Position numbers and translations under genes: made by a program. Positions 1-8,052 of a DNA stretch of 64,000 bases are shown here, piece after piece (positions within the stretch are counted from its first letter, which is position 1; each line of letters begins with the position of its first letter). The notes under the pieces are model-generated. The model made no database searches. It saw only the letters and a program-made list of their open reading frames with translations, and had not been told where the DNA came from. The stretch comes from Planctomycetota bacterium (GTDB taxonomy: Bacteria; Planctomycetota; UBA1135; UBA2386): assembly GCA_016795295.1 (NCBI GenBank), contig JAEUHP010000171.1, positions 30,536 through 94,535 of the forward strand, read 5' to 3'.

Positions 1-1
1 T

Positions 2-1342
2 TCGCTGCTGGTGCTCAAGGTCGTCAACACCGGCGGCCAGGGGGGCGCCTACCTGCGCCACGACGAAGCGCCCGAACTGCTGTCGGGCGACCTGCGCCTG
101 TGGCTCTTGCCGCCATGGGCGCGCGACGCGGCCCTCGACGCGCGCCTCGCCGCCGCCTGGCGGCAACGCTTCTCGCCGACCTTCGCCGCCGGCCGCGCGC
201 GCGTGCAGGCGCTGCGCGACCAACTGGCCGAGCTCGACCGGCGCACGCCGCGCACCATGGTGATGCAGGATGCGCCGATGCCGCGGCCGACGTACGTGCT
301 GCGCCGCGGCGACTACGACAAACCCGATCCGAACCGGCCCGTGACCGCCAGCCTGCCGGCGATGTTCGGCAGCCTGCCGGCCGACCAGCCGGCGAACCGC
401 GCCGCGCTGGCGCGCTGGCTGGTCGCCGAGTCGAACCCGCTGCTGCTGCGCGTGCAAGTGAACCGTCTGTGGGAGTTCGTGTTCGGCACCGGCATCGTGC
501 GCACCAGCGAGGACTTCGGCTTGCAGGGCGAATGGCCGAGCCACCCCGAACTGCTCGATTGGCTGGTCGCCGAGTACCGCAACCGCGGCCTCAGCACCAA
601 GGCGCTGCTCAAACTCCTGTGCACCAGCACGGCGTTCCAACGCCAGAGCACCCTGCCGGCAGCCGCGCGCGCGCAGGATCCGCAGAACCGCCTGCTCACC
701 GCGTTCCCACGGCGCCGGCTCGGCGCCGAAGCGATCCGCGACCAGGCGCTCTACGCGGCCGGGCTCCTGGTCGAACGGCTCGGCGGCCCCAGCGTGAAGC
801 CCTACCAGCCCGACGGCCTCTGGCAAGAAGTGGCGATGCTGCAGTCGAACACCCGCGTCTACGAGCGCGGCAGCGGCGAGGCGCTCTGGCGCCGCAGTCT
901 CTACACCTACTGGAAACGCGCCTGCCCGCCGCCGACCCTCCAGGCCTTCGACGCGCCGACCCGTGAGTTCTGCACCATCCGCCGCAGCAGCACCAACACG
1001 CCGCTGCAGGCCCTGGCGCTGTGGAACGACGAACAGTTCGTCGAAGCCGCGCGCCTCCTGGCCCAGCGCGCGCTGCAGGCCAGCGCCGACGATGCCACCC
1101 GCCTCGACACGGCCCACCAGCTCGCCACCGGCCGCCCGCTCGACGCCGACGAACGCACCGACGCCTTGGCCCTGCTCGCCACGCTGCGCACGCGCTACGG
1201 CAGCGACCGAACCGCCGCCGAGGCACTGGTCGCCGTGGGCCAGGCCCCGCGCGCTGCCAACCTCGACCCGGCCGAGCTGGCGGCGTTCACGCTGCTGGCC
1301 TCGGCGTTCCTGAACCTCGACGCCACGCTGTGCATCGATTGA
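2..1342 (+). CDS. PSD1/DUF1553 domain protein, 5' truncated by window edge
   Basis: The reading frame is open from the first bases of the window, so the N-terminus lies outside. The visible ~446 residues match the C-terminal DUF1553 region of planctomycete PSD1 proteins, seen in the run RVQVNRLWEFVFGTGIVRT followed by EDFGLQGEWPSHPELLDWL and in the RRLGAEAIRDQAL segment. Full-length family members also carry an N-terminal cytochrome-like and DUF1549 region, which would be upstream. The family is usually paired with a DUF1501 gene, as here 27 bp downstream. Function is not established; exported roles in polymer degradation have been proposed for the family. A GTG at 11 is an internal codon, not a start. 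A tandem 15-bp repeat spans the stop codon. Confidence 0.9.
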   Translation, partial: SLLVLKVVNTGGQGGAYLRHDEAPELLSGDLRLWLLPPWARDAALDARLAAAWRQRFSPTFAAGRARVQALRDQLAELDRRTPRTMVMQDAPMPRPTYVLRRGDYDKPDPNRPVTASLPAMFGSLPADQPANRAALARWLVAESNPLLLRVQVNRLWEFVFGTGIVRTSEDFGLQGEWPSHPELLDWLVAEYRNRGLSTKALLKLLCTSTAFQRQSTLPAAARAQDPQNRLLTAFPRRRLGAEAIRDQALYAAGLLVERLGGPSVKPYQPDGLWQEVAMLQSNTRVYERGSGEALWRRSLYTYWKRACPPPTLQAFDAPTREFCTIRRSSTNTPLQALALWNDEQFVEAARLLAQRALQASADDATRLDTAHQLATGRPLDADERTDALALLATLRTRYGSDRTAAEALVAVGQAPRAANLDPAELAAFTLLASAFLNLDATLCID

Positions 1343-1362
1343 CCGTCTGCATCGATTGACCG
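1331..1362. repeat. 15-bp tandem duplication spanning a stop codon
   Basis: TGCATCGATTGACCG occurs at 1331-1345 and again at 1348-1362 (period 17), both exact. The first copy contains the TGA stop (1340-1342) of the DUF1553 gene; the second ends 7 bp before the next ATG. The second TGA is in another frame. Confidence 0.9.
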
Positions 1363-1369
1363 AGGCCCC

Positions 1370-2821
1370 ATGACCGACGATTCGCTGTTCTGGACCCGCC
1401 GCCGCTTCTTCCGCAGCAGCGCGGCCACCGTCTCCGGTGCCCTCGGCGCCATGGCCATGGGCGATCTGCTGCGCGCCAGCGCACCGCCGCCCCGGCCCCA
1501 GCCCGGGCCGCGCCCCAGCACCCACCACGCGCCGCGCGCCAAACGCGTGATCTACCTGCACATGGAGGGCGGGCCGAGCCACCTCGACCTGTTCGACCAC
1601 AAGCCAGGGCTGGTCGATCGTTACGACCAGGACCTGCCCGAATCGGTGCGCAACGGCCAACGCCTCACCGGCATGACCTCCGGCCAGCAGCGCTTCCCGG
1701 TGGCGCCCTCCATGTTCCGCTTCCACCGCCGTCCCAACCGCCAGGACGGCGCCTGGATCAGTGAACTGCTGCCCCACCTGGGCCAACAGGCACACGAACT
1801 GTGCATCGTGCGCAGCATGCACACCGAGGCGATCAACCACGAGCCGGCGATCACCTTCGCCCAGACCGGCACGCAGCAGCCGGGCCGGCCGAGCATCGGC
1901 GCCTGGTGCAGCTACGGCCTCGGCAGCGACAACCGCGACCTGCCGACCTTCGTGGTGATGATCACGCAGGGCTTCGGCAACATGCAGGCACTCGCGGCCC
2001 GGTTCTGGGGCAGCGGCTTCCTGCCCAGCGAGCACCAAGGCTGCAAACTGCGCAACAGCGGCGATCCGGTGCTGTTCCTGCGCGATCCGCCCGGGGTCAC
2101 GCGCCAGGACCGCCGCGCGATGCTGGATCTGGTCACGGCCTTCGGCCGGCGGCAGGCCGAGCGCAGCCTCGATCCCGAACTCGAAGCGCGTCTGGCGCAG
2201 CAGGAGATGGCGTTCCGCATGCAGATGTCGGTACCCGATCTCACCGACCTGCGCGACGAGCCCGAGTCGACCTGGCAGCTCTACGGCGAAGAGGCGAAGA
2301 ACCCGGCCACGTTCGCCAGCAGCTGCCTCCTGGCGCGGCGGCTGTGCGAGCGCGGGGTGCGGTTCGTGCAGCTCTACATGCGCGGCTGGGACGCGCACGG
2401 CAATCTGCCGAGCGAGATGCGGGCGCAGTGCAAGGCGGTCGACCAGCCGATCGCCGGGCTCTTGGTCGATCTACGGCGGCGCGGGCTGCTCGACGACACG
2501 CTGGTGGTCTGGGGCGGGGAGTTCGGGCGCACGGTCTACAGCCAGGGCGGGCTGAGCCGCGACAACTACGGGCGCGACCACCACCCGCGCTGTTTCAGCA
2601 TGTGGCTCGCCGGCGGCGGGGTGCGGGCGGGGACGGTGTTCGGGGAGACCTGTGACTACGGGTACAACATCGTGCGGGATCCGGTGTCGGTGCACGATCT
2701 GCACGCGACGATGCTGCATCTGCTGGGGTTCGACCACGAGCGGCTGGTGTTCCGGCACCAAGGCCGGGACTTCCGGTTGACGGACGTGGCGGGGCGGGTG
2801 GTCGGGGAGTTGCTGGGCTGA
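1370..2821 (+). CDS. DUF1501 domain-containing exported protein (sulfatase-like fold)
   Basis: A 483-residue protein with a twin-arginine signal at the N-terminus (RRRFFRSS at residues 10-17, then an Ala/Gly-rich hydrophobic stretch), so it is probably exported folded. The body matches DUF1501, a planctomycete-rich family related to alkaline phosphatase/sulfatase folds: HMEGGPSHLDLFDHKP near residue 65, the GWDAHGN motif, and VVWGGEFGRT with DHHPRCFSMWLAGGG toward the C-terminus. Asp and His residues in these motifs are the likely metal ligands. It follows the DUF1553 gene, the standard pairing for these families, and both are probably cotranscribed. The substrate is unknown. Confidence 0.92.
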   Translation: MTDDSLFWTRRRFFRSSAATVSGALGAMAMGDLLRASAPPPRPQPGPRPSTHHAPRAKRVIYLHMEGGPSHLDLFDHKPGLVDRYDQDLPESVRNGQRLTGMTSGQQRFPVAPSMFRFHRRPNRQDGAWISELLPHLGQQAHELCIVRSMHTEAINHEPAITFAQTGTQQPGRPSIGAWCSYGLGSDNRDLPTFVVMITQGFGNMQALAARFWGSGFLPSEHQGCKLRNSGDPVLFLRDPPGVTRQDRRAMLDLVTAFGRRQAERSLDPELEARLAQQEMAFRMQMSVPDLTDLRDEPESTWQLYGEEAKNPATFASSCLLARRLCERGVRFVQLYMRGWDAHGNLPSEMRAQCKAVDQPIAGLLVDLRRRGLLDDTLVVWGGEFGRTVYSQGGLSRDNYGRDHHPRCFSMWLAGGGVRAGTVFGETCDYGYNIVRDPVSVHDLHATMLHLLGFDHERLVFRHQGRDFRLTDVAGRVVGELLG

Positions 2822-2855
2822 CCGCGGCAGCGATTGCGGCCAACCTGGGACGCAC

Positions 2856-3311
2856 TCACCAAGTGTCGCTGTCCGGCGGGGCGGCGCACGAATTGCACTT
2901 GAACTGCACGTGCGCAACGACGCCAGCGCCACCGGCGTCGAAGTTGATGTCCCTGGTCTGTCCGCAATTGAGCAACTCAGCCCCCGTGGCAAAGTCTCCC
3001 GTGGCGCCCGGAGCTATCGGTGTCCCACCGGACACCCCCTTCCAATTCACAGTGACGCTCCATGTCGAGTTGTTCTTGATCGTCAGCGTGCCGTTCACAC
3101 GGCAAGCATAGCCGGCACTGCAGCTGGAATCGCAGTCCCCATGGCCATGAGCCGTATTTGGGGCGGGATAGGGATTCTTGGTGAAACTGACCTCAAACTT
3201 GTCCGCGTGAGCACCGAGCGTGCTGCGCTCCAGCATGCAGACGCATGGCCCAAAGCCATCAATAGGCAGGGACACAGCAAAGAGAAAAGCAACCGAGACC
3301 ATCGTGTTCAT
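2856..3311 (-). CDS. secreted cysteine-rich hypothetical protein
   Basis: A 151-residue protein with an N-terminal signal-like segment (MNTMVSVAFLFAVSLPIDG) and about nine cysteines, including CVC near residue 24, a C/C/C cluster in DCDSSCSAGYAC, and KCNSC near the C-terminus. The middle (TLTIKNNSTWSVTVNWKG) reads like beta strands with alternating hydrophobic residues, which suggests a small disulfide-stabilised extracellular beta fold. I do not recognise the family. It is the last gene of a three-gene minus-strand unit and starts 9 bp after the stop of the gene before it, with a purine-rich GGAGA just ahead of its ATG. Base composition is clearly lower in GC than the neighbours, hinting at recent acquisition. 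Confidence 0.7.
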   Translation of the reverse strand: MNTMVSVAFLFAVSLPIDGFGPCVCMLERSTLGAHADKFEVSFTKNPYPAPNTAHGHGDCDSSCSAGYACRVNGTLTIKNNSTWSVTVNWKGVSGGTPIAPGATGDFATGAELLNCGQTRDINFDAGGAGVVAHVQFKCNSCAAPPDSDTW

Positions 3312-3320
3312 GACTATCTC

Positions 3321-4061
3321 CTATTTTCCGTCGCCATTGAAGAAGTTTCTCGAAAGCATGCCAATCTTCGCGTCAATTTCATCGGCAAGTTTCTTGCCGT
3401 AAGCGACCTGCGGCACCTGCTCAATCGGAATACTGACCACATGGTACACAATTTTTCCCTCCGCATTTCTTTGGCTCCTCCATCCATAGACATCGGTTGA
3501 ATTTTTGGACTCTCCGGAACGCTCTGTGACCTTGTATTGCCCCGTCTCCAGTCTCAATCGAATCGCTTCTTGAGCAGCTTTCATGCCCTGATTCGCCACG
3601 AGTTCGCGCTCCTGCAACAGGGGCTGCAGGAGCAAGCCCAAGCGCTCCCAGGAATCGAGGGACATTTCGGAAGGCATGGCACAATCGAGCCCCGCGAAGG
3701 CCATCGAGTGCGCAAGCTGCCGCAAGAGCTTGCTCTGGGCATCGTCCGGCGCGCGACCGCCGATTGCGGGCAACGGAACCGGCTCGGGGCAGGGCTTTGC
3801 GCTCGCACTTGGGCGTGGAGCACCGGAAACCGGGGGGGCGGCGTCGCCTACGCCGGGAATGGAAACGAGTTCGCGGAGAGCGGGACCAATGTCTACTTCC
3901 ACAGATTGGACGGCCACGTCCCTCGCAGCAAGCTCGGGCTCCAAGCGCGGCTCCAAGGAAGGGGCAGCTTGTGGTTCCTGGGGAGGCCTGGTGGCCAACC
4001 AGCCCAGAGCCCCCAGGACAACCAGGCTTAGGGCCGCCAAGTTCACTCGTTTCGTCATCAT
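3321..4061 (-). CDS. membrane-anchored hypothetical protein
   Basis: A 246-residue protein with only about five residues before a hydrophobic helix (roughly residues 8-24), so one anchor and about 215 residues outside the membrane. A Pro/Glu/Ala-rich linker follows, then a helical region containing DSWERLGLLLQPLLQEREL, and a C-terminal part with YKVTERSGESKN and YHVVSIPIEQVPQVAYGKK. No known domain is recognised. Its ATG overlaps the stop of the upstream sigma-like gene (ATGA at 4058-4061), which implies translational coupling. The short cytoplasmic tail makes a classical anti-sigma architecture, with its N-terminal cytoplasmic binding domain, unlikely. Confidence 0.7.
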   Translation of the reverse strand: MMTKRVNLAALSLVVLGALGWLATRPPQEPQAAPSLEPRLEPELAARDVAVQSVEVDIGPALRELVSIPGVGDAAPPVSGAPRPSASAKPCPEPVPLPAIGGRAPDDAQSKLLRQLAHSMAFAGLDCAMPSEMSLDSWERLGLLLQPLLQERELVANQGMKAAQEAIRLRLETGQYKVTERSGESKNSTDVYGWRSQRNAEGKIVYHVVSIPIEQVPQVAYGKKLADEIDAKIGMLSRNFFNGDGK

Positions 4062-4702
4062 GAGGGATCAGCTCCAACGGATTCAACCAGATCGGGGGTT
4101 GGGGGTTGGGGCGAAACACCCAAAGGCAAATCGCCAGCCACCATCCTGAACAAACGTTCTCGCACCTCCGGATCAGACAAGATTCTGAGCATTCCACGCC
4201 GCACCGATGCCGCCGCGACCCCACCGAGGCCCAACTGCCGCTGCGCATCCGCCAGTGTCCCGCCGCCCCAGTCCATGACCAGGAACATGCCCGCGCCATC
4301 CTGATCCAGACCGATCGCTGCCAACGCCAAGGGCAGCCGCGCCTCGATCTCCGCACTCTCGACTTCGTCACCCTGCACCCGACCACCCCCGCTCAGCCGC
4401 TCCGCCTCCTCGAGGTCCGCCAGATCCCCGGCGGCCTGGACCAGTGCCCGCCTCTCCCGCCGACGGCTGTCCAGCACCTCGTGCCACGCCACCTTCTTGG
4501 CGTAGGCCCACCGAGCAGCCGGCCCAGACAGCGCATCGGCCAGGAACACGCGGCACAGTCTTGCCATGACGGCGCCCGCCAAGTCGTCGAGATCGTCGCC
4601 TCGACCGCCCCCTAGCGTGCGCATGGTCCGCGACACCGCTCGGAACAGGGAGGCCCACTCCTCGTGAGTCGGGCCCTGGTCTGCGTGTGCACCTACTTCC
4701 AT
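4058..4702 (-). CDS. divergent ECF-like RNA polymerase sigma factor (putative)
   Basis: 214 residues from the ATG at 4702, chosen because GGAG lies 8 nt upstream and because extension further upstream gives low-complexity sequence. The N-terminal half resembles sigma region 2: DDLDDLAGAVMARLCRVF, then WAYAKKVAWHEVLDSRRRERR, which matches the usual acidic helix and aromatic/basic DNA-melting helix. The C-terminal half (AGMFLVMDWGGGTLADAQRQ, then SVRRGMLRIL) could be a region-4 helix-turn-helix but is weak. If real it would direct RNA polymerase to a small regulon, possibly this operon. A divergent phage-like or structural homologue of sigma factors is the main alternative. The stop overlaps the next gene. 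Confidence 0.6.
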   Translation of the reverse strand: MEVGAHADQGPTHEEWASLFRAVSRTMRTLGGGRGDDLDDLAGAVMARLCRVFLADALSGPAARWAYAKKVAWHEVLDSRRRERRALVQAAGDLADLEEAERLSGGGRVQGDEVESAEIEARLPLALAAIGLDQDGAGMFLVMDWGGGTLADAQRQLGLGGVAAASVRRGMLRILSDPEVRERLFRMVAGDLPLGVSPQPPTPDLVESVGADPS

Positions 4703-4764
4703 GGCATTCGCTCCAAGATGCAGCTCGTCCAGAACTACACGCCAGCACATTGTGCGGGCTCCTG

Positions 4765-4792
4765 ATCGTAATGCCAGTCGAACGCAGAGCAA
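4765..4792 (-). promoter_or_regulatory. candidate promoter of the sigma-like operon
   Basis: On the minus strand, TTGCTC (4792-4787) and TACGAT (4770-4765) are separated by 16 nt and lie about 60 nt upstream of the ATG at 4702. The match to the housekeeping consensus is partial. Confidence 0.25.
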
Positions 4793-4939
4793 CCCCCTGC
4801 GGCACCACGTCAATGCGTCGCCCGAAGTGCTCCGGCACGTGACAGTGGCAGCGTCCGCGCCACATGCAGCCCACCGCTCGACACTGGGCAACCGACCCAC
4901 CACCGGGTACGCCAGACACCCGCACCCCGCCGACCCCGC

Positions 4940-5743
4940 ATGCTCGACCCCCTCACCATCCCCCCCCTCCTGGCCACCGACCCCTCCCCGTGGCTCCAGG
5001 TGTTCGGCCGCACTCACCCACTGCTCCTGCACACCCCCATCGGCCTCCTGCCCGGCGTCGCCATGCTCGAATTCGGCGCCGCCCTGCTGCGCCGCCCCAG
5101 CCCGCGCGGCGCCGTGCTGGCCCTCGCCTGGTGCAGCGCCCTGTCCGCCGCCGCCGCGGCCGCGGCCGGCCTCGTGCTGGCCGGCGAAGGGGGCTACGCA
5201 GACGAACTGCTCGGCTGGCACAAGATCACCGGCCTTTCGTTCGCCGGCACCTGCCTGCTCGCCGCTCTCCTGGCTGCGCGCAGCGGCCGCGGGCCGTTCC
5301 GCCTGGCGCTGGTCGTGGCCCTGCTCGCCATGGTGCCTGCAGGACACCTCGGGGCTGGCATCACCCACGGCGAAGGCTTCCTGCTGGCGCCGCTGCAGAC
5401 GAAGGCCAAGCCAGTGCCGCCTGCAGGAGCCGGGACGACGCCGGCGAGTGTGTTCGCGCGCGAAGTGCTGCCGATCCTCGAGCGCTCGTGCACCAAGTGC
5501 CACAATCCCGAGAAGCACAAGGGCGACCTCGACCTCACCACGGCAGCGGGGGTGCAGAAGGGCGGCGAGAACGGCGCCGTGCTGGTGGCCGGGGACGCGC
5601 CGGGCAGCAAGCTGCTGCGCGTCTGCCGGCTGCCCGAGGACGACGACGAAGTGATGCCGCCGAAGGGCAAGTCGCCGCGGCCGAGCGCGCAGGAACTCGA
5701 AGTGCTGGAACGCTGGATCGCCGCCGGGGCGAAGTTCGACTGA
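4940..5743 (+). CDS. membrane protein with C-terminal planctomycete-type cytochrome c domain
   Basis: 267 residues. The first ~150 form about four hydrophobic helices with histidines near helix ends (THPLLLHTPIG at 25-35, H94, H136, H143), like DUF2231-type membrane domains that can ligate heme b. A Pro/Ala linker leads to a soluble module with one c-type heme site, CTKCH at 184-188, followed by NPEKHKGDLDL. This is the signature of the planctomycete cytochrome C family (PSCyt1). The C-terminus (SAQELEVLERWIAAGAKF) is also typical of that family. A role in membrane-to-periplasm electron transfer is inferred. It lies divergent to the sigma-like operon. Confidence 0.85.
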   Translation: MLDPLTIPPLLATDPSPWLQVFGRTHPLLLHTPIGLLPGVAMLEFGAALLRRPSPRGAVLALAWCSALSAAAAAAAGLVLAGEGGYADELLGWHKITGLSFAGTCLLAALLAARSGRGPFRLALVVALLAMVPAGHLGAGITHGEGFLLAPLQTKAKPVPPAGAGTTPASVFAREVLPILERSCTKCHNPEKHKGDLDLTTAAGVQKGGENGAVLVAGDAPGSKLLRVCRLPEDDDEVMPPKGKSPRPSAQELEVLERWIAAGAKFD

Positions 5744-5791
5744 AGGCGGCAGGAAAACGAGGGGTCAGTTACCCCCCGTGGGCGGCGCACT

Positions 5792-7993
5792 ATGCGCAAT
5801 GGCATGCACCGCCCCACGCCGAACGCCGCCTTGCCGAGGGCCGCGGCCGCTCTGTCGGCTCTGCTGATCGCGACTGAGAACCCGGCCAGCGCGCAAACAC
5901 CCCGCTGGCTTTGCGAGCCCAACTTGGTCACCACCGCCGACCTGCACCTGGTCCACGACTCGGTGCGTGGGGAACCCCTCCTGTTCGAGTGCGATGTGCT
6001 CGGCGCTGCGCCGCGCCTGTGGGGCTTCCGCCAGGGTGGATGGGCGCTGCGCCGCACCCCCAACCTGCCCCCGCCGCGCAAAGGCCACGCCTTCGGCTTC
6101 GACCCGGTGCGCGGCGTAGCCCTCTTGTTCGGCGGGGCCAGCCAGTACTACGCACTGAGGACAACGGTCCTAGACGACACCTGGCAATACGACGGAGTCG
6201 ATTGGCGCCAGCTCCAACCGAACACCCGCCCCGCCTTCCAAACCGGCGGCTGGCTGGTCCACGACCCCGCCAACGGATCCATGTTGCTGTGCGGCGGCAC
6301 GGCCTGGTTTGGTGGATTGCGGGACTACTGGTTCGACGGCACGGACTGGCAGGTGGCGCCGCCGTCCCCCTTCCTGGGGCACCTCAGCTCGGTGGCGAGC
6401 GATCCACTCCGCCAGCGCATCGTCGTGCTGCTGGACCGGACCACTCCGAGCCGGGTCTTCGAGTTCGACGGCACGGCCTGGACGACGGCCGGCCCGGGAC
6501 CCCAGCCCCACGCGGCAGGCCGCGCGATCCACTTCGACCACACCCTGGGTTCGATCGTGGCACAGGGAGACTCGGGCACCACCCCGCCGTACAGCATTCG
6601 CCAGCAGTGGCTCGGCGGCAGCTGGAGCAACCTGCCTGCGAACGGCGCAGTGCCACGCAGCAACCAGCGCGTCCTGCACGATCCGGCCACCGACACCTTG
6701 TTGCACATCGGCGGCTTCGACAATTCCTTCAACCCCCATCGGGCGACGCAATTCCTACAGGCGGGGCGTTGGACCACCCTCGAGCACTCGGCTGGCTGGC
6801 AGACGTTCGAGAACATCTGCTACGACCCGCGCCGCGATCTGTTCGTGGCGTTCGATGCTCAAGCGCGCGAAGGCACGGCGTGGCACCGCCGCGCGTTCGT
6901 GCGGCACGATCCGCCGCCGCAAGGCACCGCGCTCCTGGGACTCGCATTCGACGTCCTGCGCTCACGCATGGTCGCGGTCGGCGAAGCCGGAGCGGGCAAC
7001 CCACGGGTCTGGGAACACGACGGCCAGCAATGGCTGCCGGGCACGCCCATGCCGGCGGCCGCAGTCGGCTACTTGGTCTGGCACGATCGCCTGCAGCGCG
7101 TGGTGTCCCTCGGTGCCACCCATCTCCACAGCTACGACGGCGTCAGCTGGACCGCGCAGGGATCCGCCGTGCCGCTGCAAGGCGCAACCCTGGCCTACGA
7201 TCCCGCACGCGACCGCATCGTGTTGACGGTGGTGCGCAGCCAACTGCCCTGGCTCATGGCCGAGTGGGACGGCATCGCCTGGCAGACGGTCCAACCAACC
7301 CAATCACCGCCCTACCGGTCCTCCTTCGAGCGGCAGAACGTCCCTGCCTACGACGCCTCGCGCAACCGGCTGGTCGTGTTCGGCGGTCGCGACCGCGCCC
7401 CCCCCAACACCCCGCTCCAGAACTACATCTTTCGGGACGACCTGTGGGAGTGGGATGGCACCGGCTGGAGCCAGCGCATCCTGCCCAATGCCCCGCAAGG
7501 CCGCGAAGGCGCCGCTTGCGTGTTCGACCCGATCGCGGGCGAACTGCTGGTGCTCGGCGGCAAACGCGAGGAATACAACGGTGCCGGCCGCATGTTCGGC
7601 GAAGTGTGGCGCATCACCAGCAACCAGCCCGGCGCCGTGCAGGTGCTGGGGCCCGGTTGCGGTGGCATCCCAGGCATCCACCTGTCGGTGGACGCTCCGT
7701 TTCCAGGCAATCCGCGCTTCGGCATCGGCGCACTTGGCGCACCGCCGCGAGCCCCGTGCCTGTTCCTGTTCGCCTTTGCCAATGCCTCGACCGTGGTGTG
7801 GCCCGGATGCACGAGCTTCGTGCCCCAGCCCGAGGCGATCGCCCCGGTCTCGAGCAATGACGCCGGCTACGCGCAGGCGCGCACCAGCATCCCACCAGCG
7901 GCCCTCGGCCTGCAATGGTCGACGCAAGTGGTGACCCTGCGCGGTGGCGCAATCGAACTCAGCGAGAGCGTGCGCACTCGAGCGGGGCTCTGA
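5792..7993 (+). CDS. secreted kelch-like repeat protein with C-terminal Cys-containing domain
   Basis: 733 residues with a signal peptide (cleavage probably near ASAQ, residue ~35; an ATG at 5804 is an equally good start). Most of the protein consists of repeats of about 50 residues with alternating VVFGG/LLCGG strands and W-W patterns such as WEWDGTGWSQR, VFDPIAGELLVLGG and LVVFGGRDR, typical of kelch/galactose-oxidase beta-propellers. The last ~115 residues (from VLGPGCGG) form a separate domain that resembles the C-terminus of the secreted protein at 53635-55875. It is probably cell-surface or extracellular. The ligand is unknown. Confidence 0.82.
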   Translation: MRNGMHRPTPNAALPRAAAALSALLIATENPASAQTPRWLCEPNLVTTADLHLVHDSVRGEPLLFECDVLGAAPRLWGFRQGGWALRRTPNLPPPRKGHAFGFDPVRGVALLFGGASQYYALRTTVLDDTWQYDGVDWRQLQPNTRPAFQTGGWLVHDPANGSMLLCGGTAWFGGLRDYWFDGTDWQVAPPSPFLGHLSSVASDPLRQRIVVLLDRTTPSRVFEFDGTAWTTAGPGPQPHAAGRAIHFDHTLGSIVAQGDSGTTPPYSIRQQWLGGSWSNLPANGAVPRSNQRVLHDPATDTLLHIGGFDNSFNPHRATQFLQAGRWTTLEHSAGWQTFENICYDPRRDLFVAFDAQAREGTAWHRRAFVRHDPPPQGTALLGLAFDVLRSRMVAVGEAGAGNPRVWEHDGQQWLPGTPMPAAAVGYLVWHDRLQRVVSLGATHLHSYDGVSWTAQGSAVPLQGATLAYDPARDRIVLTVVRSQLPWLMAEWDGIAWQTVQPTQSPPYRSSFERQNVPAYDASRNRLVVFGGRDRAPPNTPLQNYIFRDDLWEWDGTGWSQRILPNAPQGREGAACVFDPIAGELLVLGGKREEYNGAGRMFGEVWRITSNQPGAVQVLGPGCGGIPGIHLSVDAPFPGNPRFGIGALGAPPRAPCLFLFAFANASTVVWPGCTSFVPQPEAIAPVSSNDAGYAQARTSIPPAALGLQWSTQVVTLRGGAIELSESVRTRAGL

Positions 7994-8052
7994 CTGCACC
8001 GCGCCCCCCCGCTGCGCCATGCCAGCCCAGGATCCGATCCAGCCTGTCGCGA

